DNA from: Acidobacteriota bacterium
GTDB taxonomy: Bacteria; Acidobacteriota; Blastocatellia; RBC074
Assembly: GCA_016710075.1 (NCBI GenBank)
Contig: JADJLO010000017.1
Span: 124,001 to 188,000, forward strand
Length of the DNA: 64,000 nucleotides
Direction: 5' to 3'
Positions 35,695 to 48,118 of this stretch are shown here, in pieces (within the stretch, counting starts at the first letter, position 1; the number at the start of each line of letters is the position of its first letter). The notes beneath the pieces were generated by a model. It did no database searches, was not told the DNA's origin, and saw only the letters and a program-made list of their open reading frames with translations. The translations under genes were made by a program, and so were the position numbers.

Positions 35695-37278
35695 ATGACA
35701 ACCAGAAAAGCCTGCACGCTTGTTTTCGCCCTCTGTCTTGCGATACCGGTATTTCTCATAACTGAGACAACAAAGGCCCAATCCGGCGAAAAGATTGATT
35801 ATTCGATGATCACCAGGATTCGCGATGAAGGCCTGAATCGCTCTCAGGTCATGGATCACATCATCTGGCTCTCGGATATTTACGGACCGCGGCTGACGGG
35901 ATCACCCGCTATCAAGCAGGCCTCCGGATGGGTTCAGAAAAAGTTCACCGAATGGAAGCTGACAAACATCCATGAAGAAGAATGGCCATTCGGCAAAGGC
36001 TGGTCTCTGGTGAGATTCGATGCCCACATGATCGAGCCGCAGATCTCGCCGCTCATCGGGTATCCAAAATCGTGGACGCCGGGCACGAACGGGCGAATCT
36101 CTGCTGAGGTCGTCTATGCGCCTATCCAGTCAGAAGCAGACTTCCAGAAATACCAGGGCAAGCTCAAAGGCAAAGTAGTCCTGACTCAACCCTTGCGCGA
36201 AGTCAAAATGCTCGATGGTCGAATCGTGCTGCGGATGAACGAAGACGAGACAAAAGAGGCCATGAACACGCCCATACCGCAGCCGCGCCAGCGCCCAGGC
36301 GGGCCGCGCAACCTCAGCCTGGAAGGCAAACTGAACAAATTTTTATATGACGAAGGCGTAGCCGCCGTCTTCGATCGAGGCAGCGACAGTCAGTCATCGG
36401 CAGGAGGCAGCGATCTTGCGTGGATGACTCAGCGCACGGACGGAGGAACAATTTTCGTCGGCACCGGCGGGCCCAGAGATCAGAATGCAGGCAAGATCTC
36501 GCCGTCAATCACCCTCGCCGTCGAGCACTACAATCGAATGGTGCGAATCATCGAAAAGGGAGTTCCGGTCAAAGTCGAGCTCAATGTCGAGGCGCAGTTT
36601 CACGACGAAACAGCGAAAAACGGATTCAACCTGATTGCCGAGATCCCCGGGACAGATCTTGCAAGCGAAATAGTCCTGATCGGCGCTCATTTCGATTCGC
36701 ATCACTCGGGCACCGGCGCAACGGATAATGCCTCAGGCAGTGCCGCCATGATGGAAGCATTGCGGATACTCACGGCCATTGGCGCAAAACCGCGCCGCAC
36801 AATTCGCATCGCGCTCTGGGGAGGTGAAGAGGAAGGACTTCTGGGATCACGCCAGTACGTCAGGGATCATTTCGGCGACCCGGCAAAAAGCGAGAGAAAA
36901 CCCGAATTCGAGCAGCTTGCGGCTTACTTCAATATCGACAACGGCACGGGACGCATCCGCGGCATCTGGTCTCAGGGAAATCTGGCTGCGATGAAAATTT
37001 TCGAAGAGTGGATCGATCCTCTGCGAGATCTCGGAGTGACGATTGTCAGCCCGCGTTCTGTCAGCAGCACCGATCACGTTTCGCTCGACCAGATGGGGCT
37101 TCCGGCATTTCAGTTTATCCAGGAACGCCTTGAATACAATTCACGCACCCATCACTCGAACATGGACGTAGTCGATCGCATCCAGCGCGATGACATGGTC
37201 CAGATGGCCACGGTCACGGCCGTCTTCGCCTGGAACGCCGCCAACCGTGACGAGAAATTGCCCCGCAAATTAAGGTGA
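35695..37278 (+). CDS. Secreted M28 family zinc metallopeptidase with PA-type insertion
   Basis: The start ATG at 35695 follows GGGGGAGATATT and gives a signal peptide (MTTRKACTLVFALCLAIPVF). The 527-residue protein shows the M28 order of metal ligands: GAHFDSHHSGTGATDN (H and the bridging D), WGGEEEGLLGS (catalytic E and metal E), YFNIDNG and SSTDHVSLDQMG followed by THHSNMDVVDRI. Residues about 130-300 contain a PA-like insertion. M28 enzymes are co-catalytic dizinc aminopeptidases or carboxypeptidases. It probably degrades peptides in the periplasm. Complete and unbroken. Confidence 0.93.
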   Translation: MTTRKACTLVFALCLAIPVFLITETTKAQSGEKIDYSMITRIRDEGLNRSQVMDHIIWLSDIYGPRLTGSPAIKQASGWVQKKFTEWKLTNIHEEEWPFGKGWSLVRFDAHMIEPQISPLIGYPKSWTPGTNGRISAEVVYAPIQSEADFQKYQGKLKGKVVLTQPLREVKMLDGRIVLRMNEDETKEAMNTPIPQPRQRPGGPRNLSLEGKLNKFLYDEGVAAVFDRGSDSQSSAGGSDLAWMTQRTDGGTIFVGTGGPRDQNAGKISPSITLAVEHYNRMVRIIEKGVPVKVELNVEAQFHDETAKNGFNLIAEIPGTDLASEIVLIGAHFDSHHSGTGATDNASGSAAMMEALRILTAIGAKPRRTIRIALWGGEEEGLLGSRQYVRDHFGDPAKSERKPEFEQLAAYFNIDNGTGRIRGIWSQGNLAAMKIFEEWIDPLRDLGVTIVSPRSVSSTDHVSLDQMGLPAFQFIQERLEYNSRTHHSNMDVVDRIQRDDMVQMATVTAVFAWNAANRDEKLPRKLR

Positions 37279-37322
37279 TGAAGACTAACAACCAATCAAA
37301 AAGCGAACTACCTGTATTTATT

Positions 37323-38831
<1,509 letters not shown>

Positions 38832-38941
38832 GGCAGATTCCTCCTGTTCAGATGCTGATCGACAATCTTGATGCCGTTAGTTTGCCACAGTGCCAAAGCG
38901 CAGCATAGTCTTGAATCGAAATCTATCTTTAAATAAATCCA

Positions 38942-41787
38942 CTAAATCTTGTATTTCTTCATCAGGAGATGGCCGTAGACCTCGGCAAGTAAAGCCAGCA
39001 CCGCCCGCACGAGCATCAGCGGCCCGAGCGAGAGATACTGGAGCATCACGCCGGCAAGCACAGGGAAAGCCAGATCCGAGGCATCGACGCCGCCCTCGAG
39101 AATCCCCATGGTCCTGCTTCGCGAGGAGAGGTTGAAGCTTGAAACTTTGGCGGCAATCGCCCCCAGGTGGGTTTGAAAGCGGCCTTGCCTATTTCGTCAA
39201 TCCCACGCGCCAGCCCCATCATCAAGCCGAGCAGCGCGGAGCCGGCAAACCAGGGGACGATCCAGAAGAGCGCTGAAGTCAGCAGGTTCGCAATCGAACG
39301 AAGAGCGATGACTTTACCGGCTCCGATGCGATCGGCCAGCCATCCGAAGAAGGGGCCGAACAACAATGGCGTAGCCGTTTCAGCCAGCAGCTTGATCCAG
39401 CCAAGCGAGTTCGGCGTCACTTCAAGCTTGACGGCGAGGATGACGAAGAACTCTCCCGTGACCATGTAGGCCGGTGCAGTGAGCGCCGTTCCGAGCAGCG
39501 CAAAGTACCAGACATTTGGCTGCTCCTGCGGATCGTCGAGTTGGCCCGTGAGAGCTTCGCCGCTTCCCTTTTTGCCCTTCTTCTTTTCTGTCTTCTTTTT
39601 CTCCTTGATAAAGATGGCGACGAGCAAAAGCGAGAGGGCTGAAAAGAATGTCGATGCGACGAAGATGGCCACCAGGGCTTTGCGCAAAGGCGCGGGATCG
39701 ACGACTTTCGGCAGGTCCTCGATCGGGACGTCTTTCAACCTCATCTGCCGCTGTTCGACGCGCAGAACCCTGGATGGTTTCGGGTCGCTCTCCTTGCCCG
39801 GCAATATGGCGCCGGGTTGTATGCCGGCTGTGCCTTTGACGATCTCTTCAACATTCTTTCCCGTGCGAGTGACCTTATCCATCACGGCGATATTGGCGTT
39901 GACCGAATGCATGCCTCCAAAAAAGGCAATCAGAGCAACCAGCACGAAAGCCGCAAGCGATTCGCCGATGCCGCCGGATGTCGATTTCGTCGTCGTGTAC
40001 CAGGAATATGCCTGTGCGATATTCTTCTCATCGGTATGATCTGCAATCATCGCTGAGGCCGATGGGCCTTTGGCCGAATCGGCGATTCCGCGCACGATGC
40101 TGATGATAAAAAGCATGGGAAGCGTCGCAACTGCATAGAGCACACTGACAACCGTTCTGATCGTCAGTGAGATCATGAAGATGCGCTTCTTGCCGTATTT
40201 ATCGGCCAGGGTTCCGAATACCGGTCTCATCAGCAGCGGAACGACGTTCTGAATCAGGACCAGCACCATCACTGAAGTGATCTTCATGCCGAAGACCAGC
40301 AGCGCATAAAGCGGGACGGCGGTCTTGATCATCCCGCTGGATATTCTGGAGAGGAAAGCCTCGGCCATCAGCGCCATAACCACGGGGTTGAAGGCTCCCT
40401 GGCCCTTCTCCTCGATTTCAGGAAGGGCCGGCTGCAGGATGGCCTCACCGGCAGGCACAGTGGCTTTCTGTGCGACAACGAGCGGCGAGAACGGCAGGAG
40501 TCCCGTCGCCCTTGATACAATCCTGCTGATGGCGCTCTCCCGGGCGCCCGAAACTGCCTGCAATTCTTCTGCAAGTTGCAGCGCTGAAGCTTGCCTTTGC
40601 TCCGGGTCTTTCGAGAGAGATCTTGAGACCACGGCAGCGACCCCTTCATCGAGGTCGGCGCGGCCGTATTCCGTGATATCCGGAACCGGAGCATTGAGAT
40701 GCAGATCGGCGAAATCCGCCGGATTCTCCGGATTGAACGGCAGCGTGCCGGTCAATAGCTCGAAGAGGATGATTCCGAGAGCATAAATATCCGAACGTCC
40801 ATCGAGGGGCTTATTGAGCCATTGTTCCGGAGATGTGTATTGAGGCGAGCCGAAAATCCCCAGCGGACCAGTCAGCGCTTTTCCCTGCTCGGAATCATCT
40901 TCAATTTTTGCAAGTCCGTAACTGCCTACCTTGACGACATGATGTCCTGCTTGAGCACTCTCGACGTAAATTGTTTCCGGTTTCAGATCCCGCAGAACGA
41001 TCCCGTTGAGATGGGCTGCGTGAACCGCTCCGCAGATCTGGTTGAACAGCTCGACCACGTGAGCCAGGCTCAGCCCCCGCTCATCCTTCACCAGATCGCG
41101 CAAAGTGTAACCGGACAACGGCTCCTCGACTATGTATGCCGCACCCTGATCGGAATACCCAAAATCGAAGACCTGCACCGAATTCGGATGCTTTATTCGC
41201 GCGGCCACCATCGCCTGCCGCCTGAATCTCCCAAGAGCTGTCTCGCTCCGAACCAGTTCAGGACGCAGCACTCTGACCGAAACCTGATCCTTGAGCACGA
41301 TTCGTCGCGCATGGTAGATCGTCCCCGTCGAATCGTGCGACATGATGCTCTCAAGCTCGTACCTGCCATCGAGAACGATCACTTTCGATTGAGTTGCCTT
41401 CGGGACGAGCTCTCCAGTCTGCGCCACTCGGTATGCCGGACCGGTTGTGGTTGAATACTTGTCTTCATCCCGCAATTTTTCAGCGGCAAAATGAAAAGTT
41501 ATCGTCGACCGGCCCAACTGTATCTGATCACCTTCAGACAGCAGGTGTTCAGCCGCAGTGAGCCGGCTGCCGTTGATCATCATGCCGTTCAGACTGCCAA
41601 GATCCTTGATGAAGAATTTTCCCTCGCGAGGCTCGATCACGGCGTGCTTGCGGCTGACGGCAGTATCGTTGATGACGATATCATTTTCAGGAGCTTTCCC
41701 GATCAAACAGTCGTGATTGGGAAGATCGAATTCACGAACAGGTCCCTCAGGCCGGACGATAACCAGTTTCGCGTTCATTGCAGCCAC
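38942..41787 (-). CDS. FHA-pseudokinase-MFS transporter fusion, one frameshift
   Basis: A very long protein of about 948 residues. Residues 1-105 form an FHA phosphothreonine-binding domain (NDTAVSRKHAVIEPREG, SLNGMMINGSRL). Residues about 140-405 are kinase-like, but key residues are replaced: the lysine-strand reads VSVRVLRPE (R for K), the catalytic loop is VLRDLKPETI (no H, T for N), and the DFG site is SYGLAK. The activation segment SPEQW and SDIYALGIILFELLTG are kept. Residues about 440-948 are a major-facilitator transporter with IKEKKKTEKKKGKKG as the central loop. The frame breaks near 39165; the next frame gives VSSFNLSSRSRTMGILEG and ends at 38942. The MFS part resembles the transporter at 44129-45363. 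Confidence 0.85.
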
Positions 41788-41883
41788 GCCCGGGATAAGA
41801 GTCGTGCCGTCCTGGTCGCAGAATGTGTAGTTATCGGAGAATTCTCGCCGATGCTGGGCAGCGTTTCACGGTTTATTCCTTAA

Positions 41884-41951
41884 AAAATATACAGGATTAA
41901 CGGTGTTTCAGAGAGATTTTCACAATCAATCTGAAACAGCGTTAATCCTGT
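41884..41951 (-). terminator. Rho-independent terminator after the phytase gene
   Basis: ACAGGATTAACGGTGTTTCA at 41891 pairs with TGAAACAGCGTTAATCCTGT ending at 41951, with one mismatch and a 21-base loop. On the minus strand it is followed by ATATTTTTTAA. The phytase stop lies 25 bases upstream. Confidence 0.88.
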
Positions 41952-41975
41952 CTGGCTGTTGAAGCTCTGGTGGTA

Positions 41976-43034
41976 CTACTTGACGATCAACTGCAATGGA
42001 ACGAGTTTGAAGTTCTGATTACCTTTGTCATTGAACCCGTCCTGAGCGACGAACAGGCCATAGGGAAATGCAGGGCCCAGATTGGCGGTCGTCACGTCGA
42101 TACCGTCCGTTTCTTCGGCTCCATCGGTGGCGGAGCCGTTGCCGATGCGAAACTTTTTGACGAATTCGTTATTTCCATCTCTACGGTAAACCACATAAGT
42201 GTGATTGCCCTGGCTGGAAGCCATGAGGTATCCGGTGCCGTCCCTGCCATAAGCGATGGCCAGCCCCTCGACATCGGCGTAAAGATGGCCATTGCCCACT
42301 TTATCTACGAGCGTTCGCTGATTCCCTGTTTCAGGCTCCGCGCCGTATTTCCAGATTCCAACGGCTTCCTCACTGACATAAAATTGCCCGAATTCATCAT
42401 CGGCGACGCATCCTTCAATCACGGTGCCGACTTTGAAATTGCGGACTTTTCTGGCATCGACCCTGCCCTGGCCGTTATCGAAGAGTTCCCATTGCTCGAC
42501 GTCGCCGGATTTGCTGGTGCCGTAGTAATAGGTTTTGCTCGTTTTCCGGTTTTGATACAGGCAGGTGCCGTAAATCTGTATGCCGTGGTTGATCTTTCTG
42601 GCCGCGGCGTTTTCCAGCAGTCGTGTTTGCGGGTTGACCGTGTAGATGGCGATGCTGTTGTCTCGGCGATTACCGGCCGCAACGATTGAAACCGCCTTTC
42701 CGTTGAGTTTGAACCCGTCACGCAGATCCACATTGTCCATCAGGCCGTCCGCCAGGTATTGAAGCTGCTTGCCGCTCAGATCATAAACGGCGAGCCCGCC
42801 CTGCTTGTCGGTTCCGATGATTGTACTCAGCGCCGGATCGGATGGGTTTACTGATTTTTCCTTCTTCTTCTTGTCTTCCTTCTGAGATTGACTGTTCGAT
42901 TCTGATGCATTGCCCAGCCGGGCAAATACGGAATCTCCAATCATCGCTGTCACAAAAACAAGCGCCAATAAAATAAACAGGACGCTCTTAGTGGTCGAAT
43001 TTGTTTTAGTCTTCATTCCCTGATTTCGATTCAT
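41976..43034 (-). CDS. Beta-propeller phytase-like protein
   Basis: A 352-residue exported protein, preceded by AGGAGG; signal-like segment at residues about 15-40. It follows Bacillus-type phytase closely: LAVYDLSGKQLQYLADG, DNVDLRDGF, DVEGLAIAYGRDGTGYLMAS, SQGNHTYVVYRRDG, DGIDVTTANLGPAFPYGLFV and QDGFNDKGNQNFKLVP. These strands bear calcium- and phosphate-binding carboxylates and form six-bladed propellers that hydrolyse phytate (inositol hexakisphosphate) at alternate positions. The N-terminal DDPAIW strand seems to be missing (KSVNPSDPALS), so one blade may be incomplete. It has its own terminator and follows a hairpin terminator at 43088-43119, so it may be separately transcribed. Confidence 0.82.
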   Translation of the reverse strand: MNRNQGMKTKTNSTTKSVLFILLALVFVTAMIGDSVFARLGNASESNSQSQKEDKKKKEKSVNPSDPALSTIIGTDKQGGLAVYDLSGKQLQYLADGLMDNVDLRDGFKLNGKAVSIVAAGNRRDNSIAIYTVNPQTRLLENAAARKINHGIQIYGTCLYQNRKTSKTYYYGTSKSGDVEQWELFDNGQGRVDARKVRNFKVGTVIEGCVADDEFGQFYVSEEAVGIWKYGAEPETGNQRTLVDKVGNGHLYADVEGLAIAYGRDGTGYLMASSQGNHTYVVYRRDGNNEFVKKFRIGNGSATDGAEETDGIDVTTANLGPAFPYGLFVAQDGFNDKGNQNFKLVPLQLIVK

Positions 43035-43087
43035 AAATAGATTTCATCCTCCTGGAATTTCTCCAGCCTGTTTCTTTCAAATTCGTT

Positions 43088-43119
43088 CAAAAAACAATTG
43101 GCAACCACTCCTGGTTGCC
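43088..43119 (-). terminator. Rho-independent terminator after the ATP-grasp operon
   Basis: GGCAACC (43100-43106) pairs with GGTTGCC (43113-43119) around a six-base loop. On the minus strand AATTGTTTTTTG follows. It lies about 150 bases after the stop of the last ATP-grasp gene. Confidence 0.7.
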
Positions 43120-43265
43120 ATGGAATTTAATGGCTTCTGAGATGTCATCCGGGCGCCTGGATGTTGCCAGACAATTTTTTAATATATTTTTCAGTTTTTG
43201 ACTTTTAGGGTTCAAGCTTGAGCGTGATTATTCTCAAAGATTCAAAATAAAGTCTGATCTGTAAA

Positions 43266-44111
43266 CTATTTCGCATTTTCAAGAATAAAATTCGAGATTC
43301 TTTCGCCGCCCTGAGGGACTCCCTTGTAGCCGGGGAAGCAATTGACCTCGATCACCGAGTAGCCATTTGGAGTCTTGACGAGGTCGACACCGTAAAGCTC
43401 AAGGCCGAAGGTTTTTCCGCATTTTCTGACCAGTTCGACCAGTTCGGGGTCATCACCGACCGGGGTGCCAAGTTTCTCTTCTTTGGTTTTAGCGGGAAAG
43501 ATTCTTTTGATGGCGTAGACGTAATCACCGATTGCGTATGCTTTATAATCGAAAGGCTCGTGTTCCTGGTATTGCTGGGCATAGATCAGCCGATCGCCGA
43601 GAGCTGTGCCGTCCTCGCCGCCGTCGTCATCCGAAGATGATTCCTGACCGGCGCGGCGCTTGACGAGATCGTTGAACTGAGCTTCATCCATGCAAATCTC
43701 AATTCCCATCCCGCGCCTTCCGCGATAAGGTTTGACGACCACCGGCATCTCGCGGATGATCGGCCGCAGGTTTTCAATCGAATCGGTGATAAAAGTTTTC
43801 GGAGCCGGGATGCCGGCCTGCAGCAGAATTGTATCGGTGAGCACCTTGTCCCGGACCTTCATTGTCGCAGGATACTGGTTGAGCAGCTTAGCTCCGCGAT
43901 AATGAGCCGCTGCGGCGAGCGATTCGGCCAGCGGGGAATGCGACTTGAAGAGATAGAGATCGTAGTCGAATTTGAAATGCTCGAGGTCGATCAGCCCGCT
44001 TCTCTCGGTGACAACCTCGACATCGGCTCCCGACGATTTAAGCGCGTTGAGCACATCGTAGGTCACCGATGTGCTGCTCCGCGGTGGTTCCATCAAAAAA
44101 CAGATTCGCAT
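43266..44111 (-). CDS. ATP-grasp enzyme, ITPK/RimK-like (A)
   Basis: A 281-residue soluble protein. The N-terminal Rossmann-like part has DLYLFKSHSPLAESLAAA, then YPATMKVRDKVLTDTI; the ATP-grasp core has MPVVVKPYRGRRGMGIEICM with the first nucleotide lysine, the linker YAQQYQEHEPFDYKAYAIGD, and the C-terminal metal-binding VIEVNCFPGYKGVPQGGERI. The FPGYKGVP text recalls the INAFPGYEGV motif of inositol tris/tetrakisphosphate kinases (ITPK), and the N-terminal half also resembles RimK amino-acid ligases. It may phosphorylate a polyol phosphate or ligate an amino acid; the sequence does not decide. It is 17 bases after the MFS gene. Asp/Glu-rich insertion at residues about 150-160. Confidence 0.82.
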   Translation of the reverse strand: MRICFLMEPPRSSTSVTYDVLNALKSSGADVEVVTERSGLIDLEHFKFDYDLYLFKSHSPLAESLAAAAHYRGAKLLNQYPATMKVRDKVLTDTILLQAGIPAPKTFITDSIENLRPIIREMPVVVKPYRGRRGMGIEICMDEAQFNDLVKRRAGQESSSDDDGGEDGTALGDRLIYAQQYQEHEPFDYKAYAIGDYVYAIKRIFPAKTKEEKLGTPVGDDPELVELVRKCGKTFGLELYGVDLVKTPNGYSVIEVNCFPGYKGVPQGGERISNFILENAK

Positions 44112-44128
44112 TTATTCCTCCGTTTAGC

Positions 44129-45359
44129 TTATCTCCGTGATTCGTGTTGAATCTTTCCCGATACCGCTATCGTGTAAACCTCGCACAAAAGAGCGAGGAC
44201 GATTCTGACAGAGAGCATGACTGCGAGCCCCCAGGTGCTCCACAAAAATCCGCCCAGCAGTGGGCCTACGGTTTCTCCCAGCCCTTCGCCGAGGCTGAGG
44301 TAGCTCATCGTCTGAGCCCGCCGCTTCCTGTCGAAGCTCGAAATATGAGCCATCATGGCTCCCCATGCCGGCCGGAATGCGGCCTTACCTATCGAGTCCG
44401 CGATATTGCCTGCCGCCATCCCCGCAAAATTCGGGAATGCCCAGAACATGACGGACGAAAAAGCATTGGCCAGGCTCCTGATCATCAAAACCAGCTTCCG
44501 GCTCACGTTGTCTGAAAGCCAGCCGAAAACCGGCCCCGATACGATGAGCAGCACGACGGCGATCGTATAGATGACGGTCATCTGCGCCGGCCTGAGCCCC
44601 GCATATTTAATAGCCAGCACCGGAAAGAGATTGCTCATCATCCTCGCAGTGCAGGCCATGAGAAATCCCATGACGACCACTGAGGCAATCATTGACCTGT
44701 TACTGACCGGTTTGCGAGGTGGAGGTTCAAGCTCGAAAGATTCGAGCCGATCCGCCCCGGACCTGTCAGGCTCTTTCAAATATCTCGCCACTGCGTAAAG
44801 CGGAAGCACCGACAACGCGAACGACACCAGAAACACTCGCGAAAAATTCTCGGCACTGAAGGCGAAAATTGCGCTGCCGATGGCGCTGCCGATCGAACCG
44901 GCCGTCATCTTTGCCGTCGAATACCAGGCAAATGCGGAGGCAGTGGCCTTCTTCTTCGCATTTTCGGCTATCAGCGCACTGACCGATGGATCCCTGAGGA
45001 TTCCGCCAAACCATGAAGAAAGCGAATCAGATAGACCTGCCACCACGCCCCGGCAAATATCAGCAGAAAAGCCACCAGACTGCGCAGAGCTATTGCCGTC
45101 GTGAGAGTCTTTTTGAGACCGACACGATCGGCTACCCAGCCCGTCAACGGCTTGAAGAGCTGCTCGGCTATCAGATTGAGAGAGAACAAAAAGCCTGTTT
45201 CAGTCAGGCTCAAACCCAGCCGCGAATAAGCATAAAGCGGCAGGGCAAAACTGATGATTCCGAAGCTGAGGCGCGAGAAGAACCCTTCAGCAAGCAGCAC
45301 AAACATCGAAGCATCGTATGAACTGCCTGTCTCTGCCTCCATTTCGGAATTTGTCATAC

Positions 45360-45363
<4 letters not shown>
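44129..45363 (-). CDS. Major facilitator superfamily transporter, one frameshift
   Basis: Two frames join into a protein of about 410 residues with about 12 membrane segments. The N-terminal frame (MFVLLAEGFFSRLSFGIISF) ends in LHGLAESSG near 45010; one base fewer there gives LHGLGGILRDPSVSALIAEN, continuing in the second frame, VSALIAENAKKKATASAFAW. Motif RDPSVSALIAEN matches the MFS domain of the fusion protein at 38942-41787 (IADSAKGPSASAMIAD). The start overlaps the stop of ATP-grasp B by 4 bases. Probably exports or imports the product of the neighbouring ATP-grasp enzymes. Confidence 0.78.
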
Positions 45364-46193
<830 letters not shown>

Positions 46194-46217
46194 AAGCCTC
46201 TTTTCATCTATTTAGGA

Positions 46218-46380
46218 AAAGATTACGAAACAGACGAAATAAACGAAACATACGAAAAAAGACAATTGGATCGATCTTACAGTCTTATTTGAAGTCTCGT
46301 TTATCAAATAAAAATAGCCGTTTCAATGATTGAAAATATTTCGTCTGTTTCGTTTATTTCGTCTGTTTCGTAATCTCTCC
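46218..46380. repeat. Long inverted ACGAAA-type repeat between ATP-grasp genes
   Basis: The left arm, around 46218-46263, has TTACGAAACAGACGAAATAA and continues with ACGAAACATACGAAA; the right arm, 46340-46376, is its inverse (TTTCGTCTGTTTCGTTTATT and continuing). The arms are separated by about 75 bases and could fold into a long stem. The right arm runs into the end of ATP-grasp C, where it encodes ITKQGEITKQTK. A related pair is at 23397-23531. Confidence 0.65.
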
Positions 46381-47169
46381 CTGTTTTGTAATCTCTTCAC
46401 ACAGCAATTCTGCGGCTCCGGGGACTCCCTTGTAGCCAGGAAAAGAGTTGATATCCACGATGAAAGGTTCGCCGCTGCTGGTAATGATATCGACGCCATA
46501 GAGCGAGGCGCCGAACGCGGTGCCGCAGCGCAGGGCCATGTCACGCATATCAGCGGGGACATCGAAGGGTTCTCCGAGCTTGTCTTCGAGAGTTTTAGGT
46601 GGCCAGACTCGGCGGACGCCGAAGATGTTGCCGCCGATGACGTATATTTTATAATCCAGCCCGTCGGGTTCGTGATAGCGCTGGGCAAAGAACAGCCCTT
46701 CGTCGGTTGACAGGCCGGCGAGTTGCGAGGCGTCTCTGATGACCTGAACTCCGCGCCCTTGAGAAGCAGCCCAGAAAGGTTTGACGACAATCGGTCCGTA
46801 TTTCAGAAGCAACTCTTCGAGCTGTTCCGGTTTTGCGGCGAACCAGGTCACCGGCAGCGGGACTCCGGCGGATTGAAGCATCTTTGTCGAGATGATCTTG
46901 TCGCGCATCGCGACCACGGAAGGGTAGGGATTGAGAATCCTGGCCCCGGCGGCGTGGAGCGCTCCGGCAAGGCTGAGCGCCATTTCGGTTCCGGATTTAA
47001 GCAGGTAGAGATCGCAGTCTGCGGTAATCCGTGACACATCGATGGCCGCATCCTCCGGATAGATCGATTCGACCGTTACCGCTCGCGTCTCAAGCAGACT
47101 GACTGCCGCCTGCATGACCGACCCGGTCTTGTGAGCCTTATCGCGTTTCGTGATCAGCCCTATCTTCAA
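46354..47169 (-). CDS. ATP-grasp enzyme, ITPK/RimK-like (C)
   Basis: A 271-residue protein. Order: DLYLLKSGTEMALSLAG, ILNPYPSVVAMRDKIISTKM, VVKPFWAASQGRGVQVIRDA, FFAQRYHEPDGLDYKIYVIG and YGVDIITSSGEPFIVDINSF followed by PGYKGVPGAAEL. The ADP/metal residues of the C-terminal domain are kept. The start overlaps ATP-grasp D by 4 bases (ATGA). The last dozen residues (ITKQGEITKQTK) come from the inverted repeat and differ from its paralogues, so the element has replaced or extended the natural end. Confidence 0.85.
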   Translation of the reverse strand: MKIGLITKRDKAHKTGSVMQAAVSLLETRAVTVESIYPEDAAIDVSRITADCDLYLLKSGTEMALSLAGALHAAGARILNPYPSVVAMRDKIISTKMLQSAGVPLPVTWFAAKPEQLEELLLKYGPIVVKPFWAASQGRGVQVIRDASQLAGLSTDEGLFFAQRYHEPDGLDYKIYVIGGNIFGVRRVWPPKTLEDKLGEPFDVPADMRDMALRCGTAFGASLYGVDIITSSGEPFIVDINSFPGYKGVPGAAELLCEEITKQGEITKQTK

Positions 47170-47996
47170 CTCTGTGCGACCTCCGTTGCTCGACGCTCGA
47201 CAAAATCGGCCAGATGGGAGCTTGCATCCGGGACATTCGTGTAATTGGGATAATCGTTGATCTCGATGATCAGCACCCCGTGCTCAGTCTCGATGCAATC
47301 GACGCCGAACAGTTCGAGTCCGAAAAGACTTCCGCAGCGCCTGCCCAGATCCTGCAGTTCAGGAGTCAGATCCGTCAATCCCTCTTTAGATTCGGCTCCA
47401 TCAGCGATTTTATTGAAAGGAGATGGTTTGCGGACCGCCCAGATGTCTGAGCCGATTCCGTACAGCTTGAGGTCATATCCATCAGTTCTGAAATAACGCT
47501 GTGCCAGGGCAACAGGCTCAGGCCAGTCAATCCCTCTCATCTCTTCAGGAGAATTGACGACCAGCAGCCCGCGGGAATTATCACCAAATATCGGCTTGAG
47601 AATTATCGGATAGGCTTCTCTCGCAATCGATCCGGCAAGTTGCTCGATGGCGCCCAGATATGTTTGAGGGATCGGCAATCCGCTCGATGCCAGCGCGATC
47701 GACATCTGAGCCTTGTTATGAACCGCCGAGATGGCTCCCTGGCGGTTGATCGTAGTCTTCCCTGCCGCTTCGGCCCAGTTGAGCAGCGCCAGCAGTCCCC
47801 AACTGCGACCGCGCCCGATCAGCAGATCCTGTCCTTTGAACCAGTCGTCATTGCCCATGAGGTAAAAATTCTGCTGCGGGTCAATGATCGTTATGGCGTG
47901 GCCACGGGCCTCAAGCTCTTTGATCAATCCGGCAGGCTGGCTCTGCTCGAGATACCTCGCTTCGGCTAGAACACCCAGTTTAAGATGACGATGCAT
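47166..47996 (-). CDS. ATP-grasp enzyme, divergent paralogue (D)
   Basis: A 276-residue protein, first gene of the minus-strand operon. It shares the fold (LLIGRGRSWGLLALLNWAEA, then TTINRQGAISAVHNKAQMSI; KPIFGDNSRGLLVVNSPEEM; VALAQRYFRTDGYDLKLYGI) and ends ELFGVDCIETEHGVLIIEIN, then DYPNYTNVPDASSHLADF. YPNYTNVP replaces FPGYKGVP, so substrate specificity probably differs from A-C. A promoter should lie between 47997 and 48118, shared divergently with the FHA-TPR gene; I see no clear pair. Confidence 0.85.
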   Translation of the reverse strand: MHRHLKLGVLAEARYLEQSQPAGLIKELEARGHAITIIDPQQNFYLMGNDDWFKGQDLLIGRGRSWGLLALLNWAEAAGKTTINRQGAISAVHNKAQMSIALASSGLPIPQTYLGAIEQLAGSIAREAYPIILKPIFGDNSRGLLVVNSPEEMRGIDWPEPVALAQRYFRTDGYDLKLYGIGSDIWAVRKPSPFNKIADGAESKEGLTDLTPELQDLGRRCGSLFGLELFGVDCIETEHGVLIIEINDYPNYTNVPDASSHLADFVERRATEVAQS

Positions 47997-48118
47997 TCCG
48001 TTCTTCCCCTTTTAATTTCAGCGGGCGATTATAACCGCACTTCCGATTGAATCAACATATTTTATCTTTGTGTTATACTTTGCGCCGTTTTCCGCCCCCA
48101 AAGTTTGGAGCCAACAAT

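Noticed and set aside
48040..48080. Sigma70-like promoter (TTGAAT and TATACT) before the FHA-TPR gene
   Set aside because: Spacing of about 21 bases is too long to call reliably.
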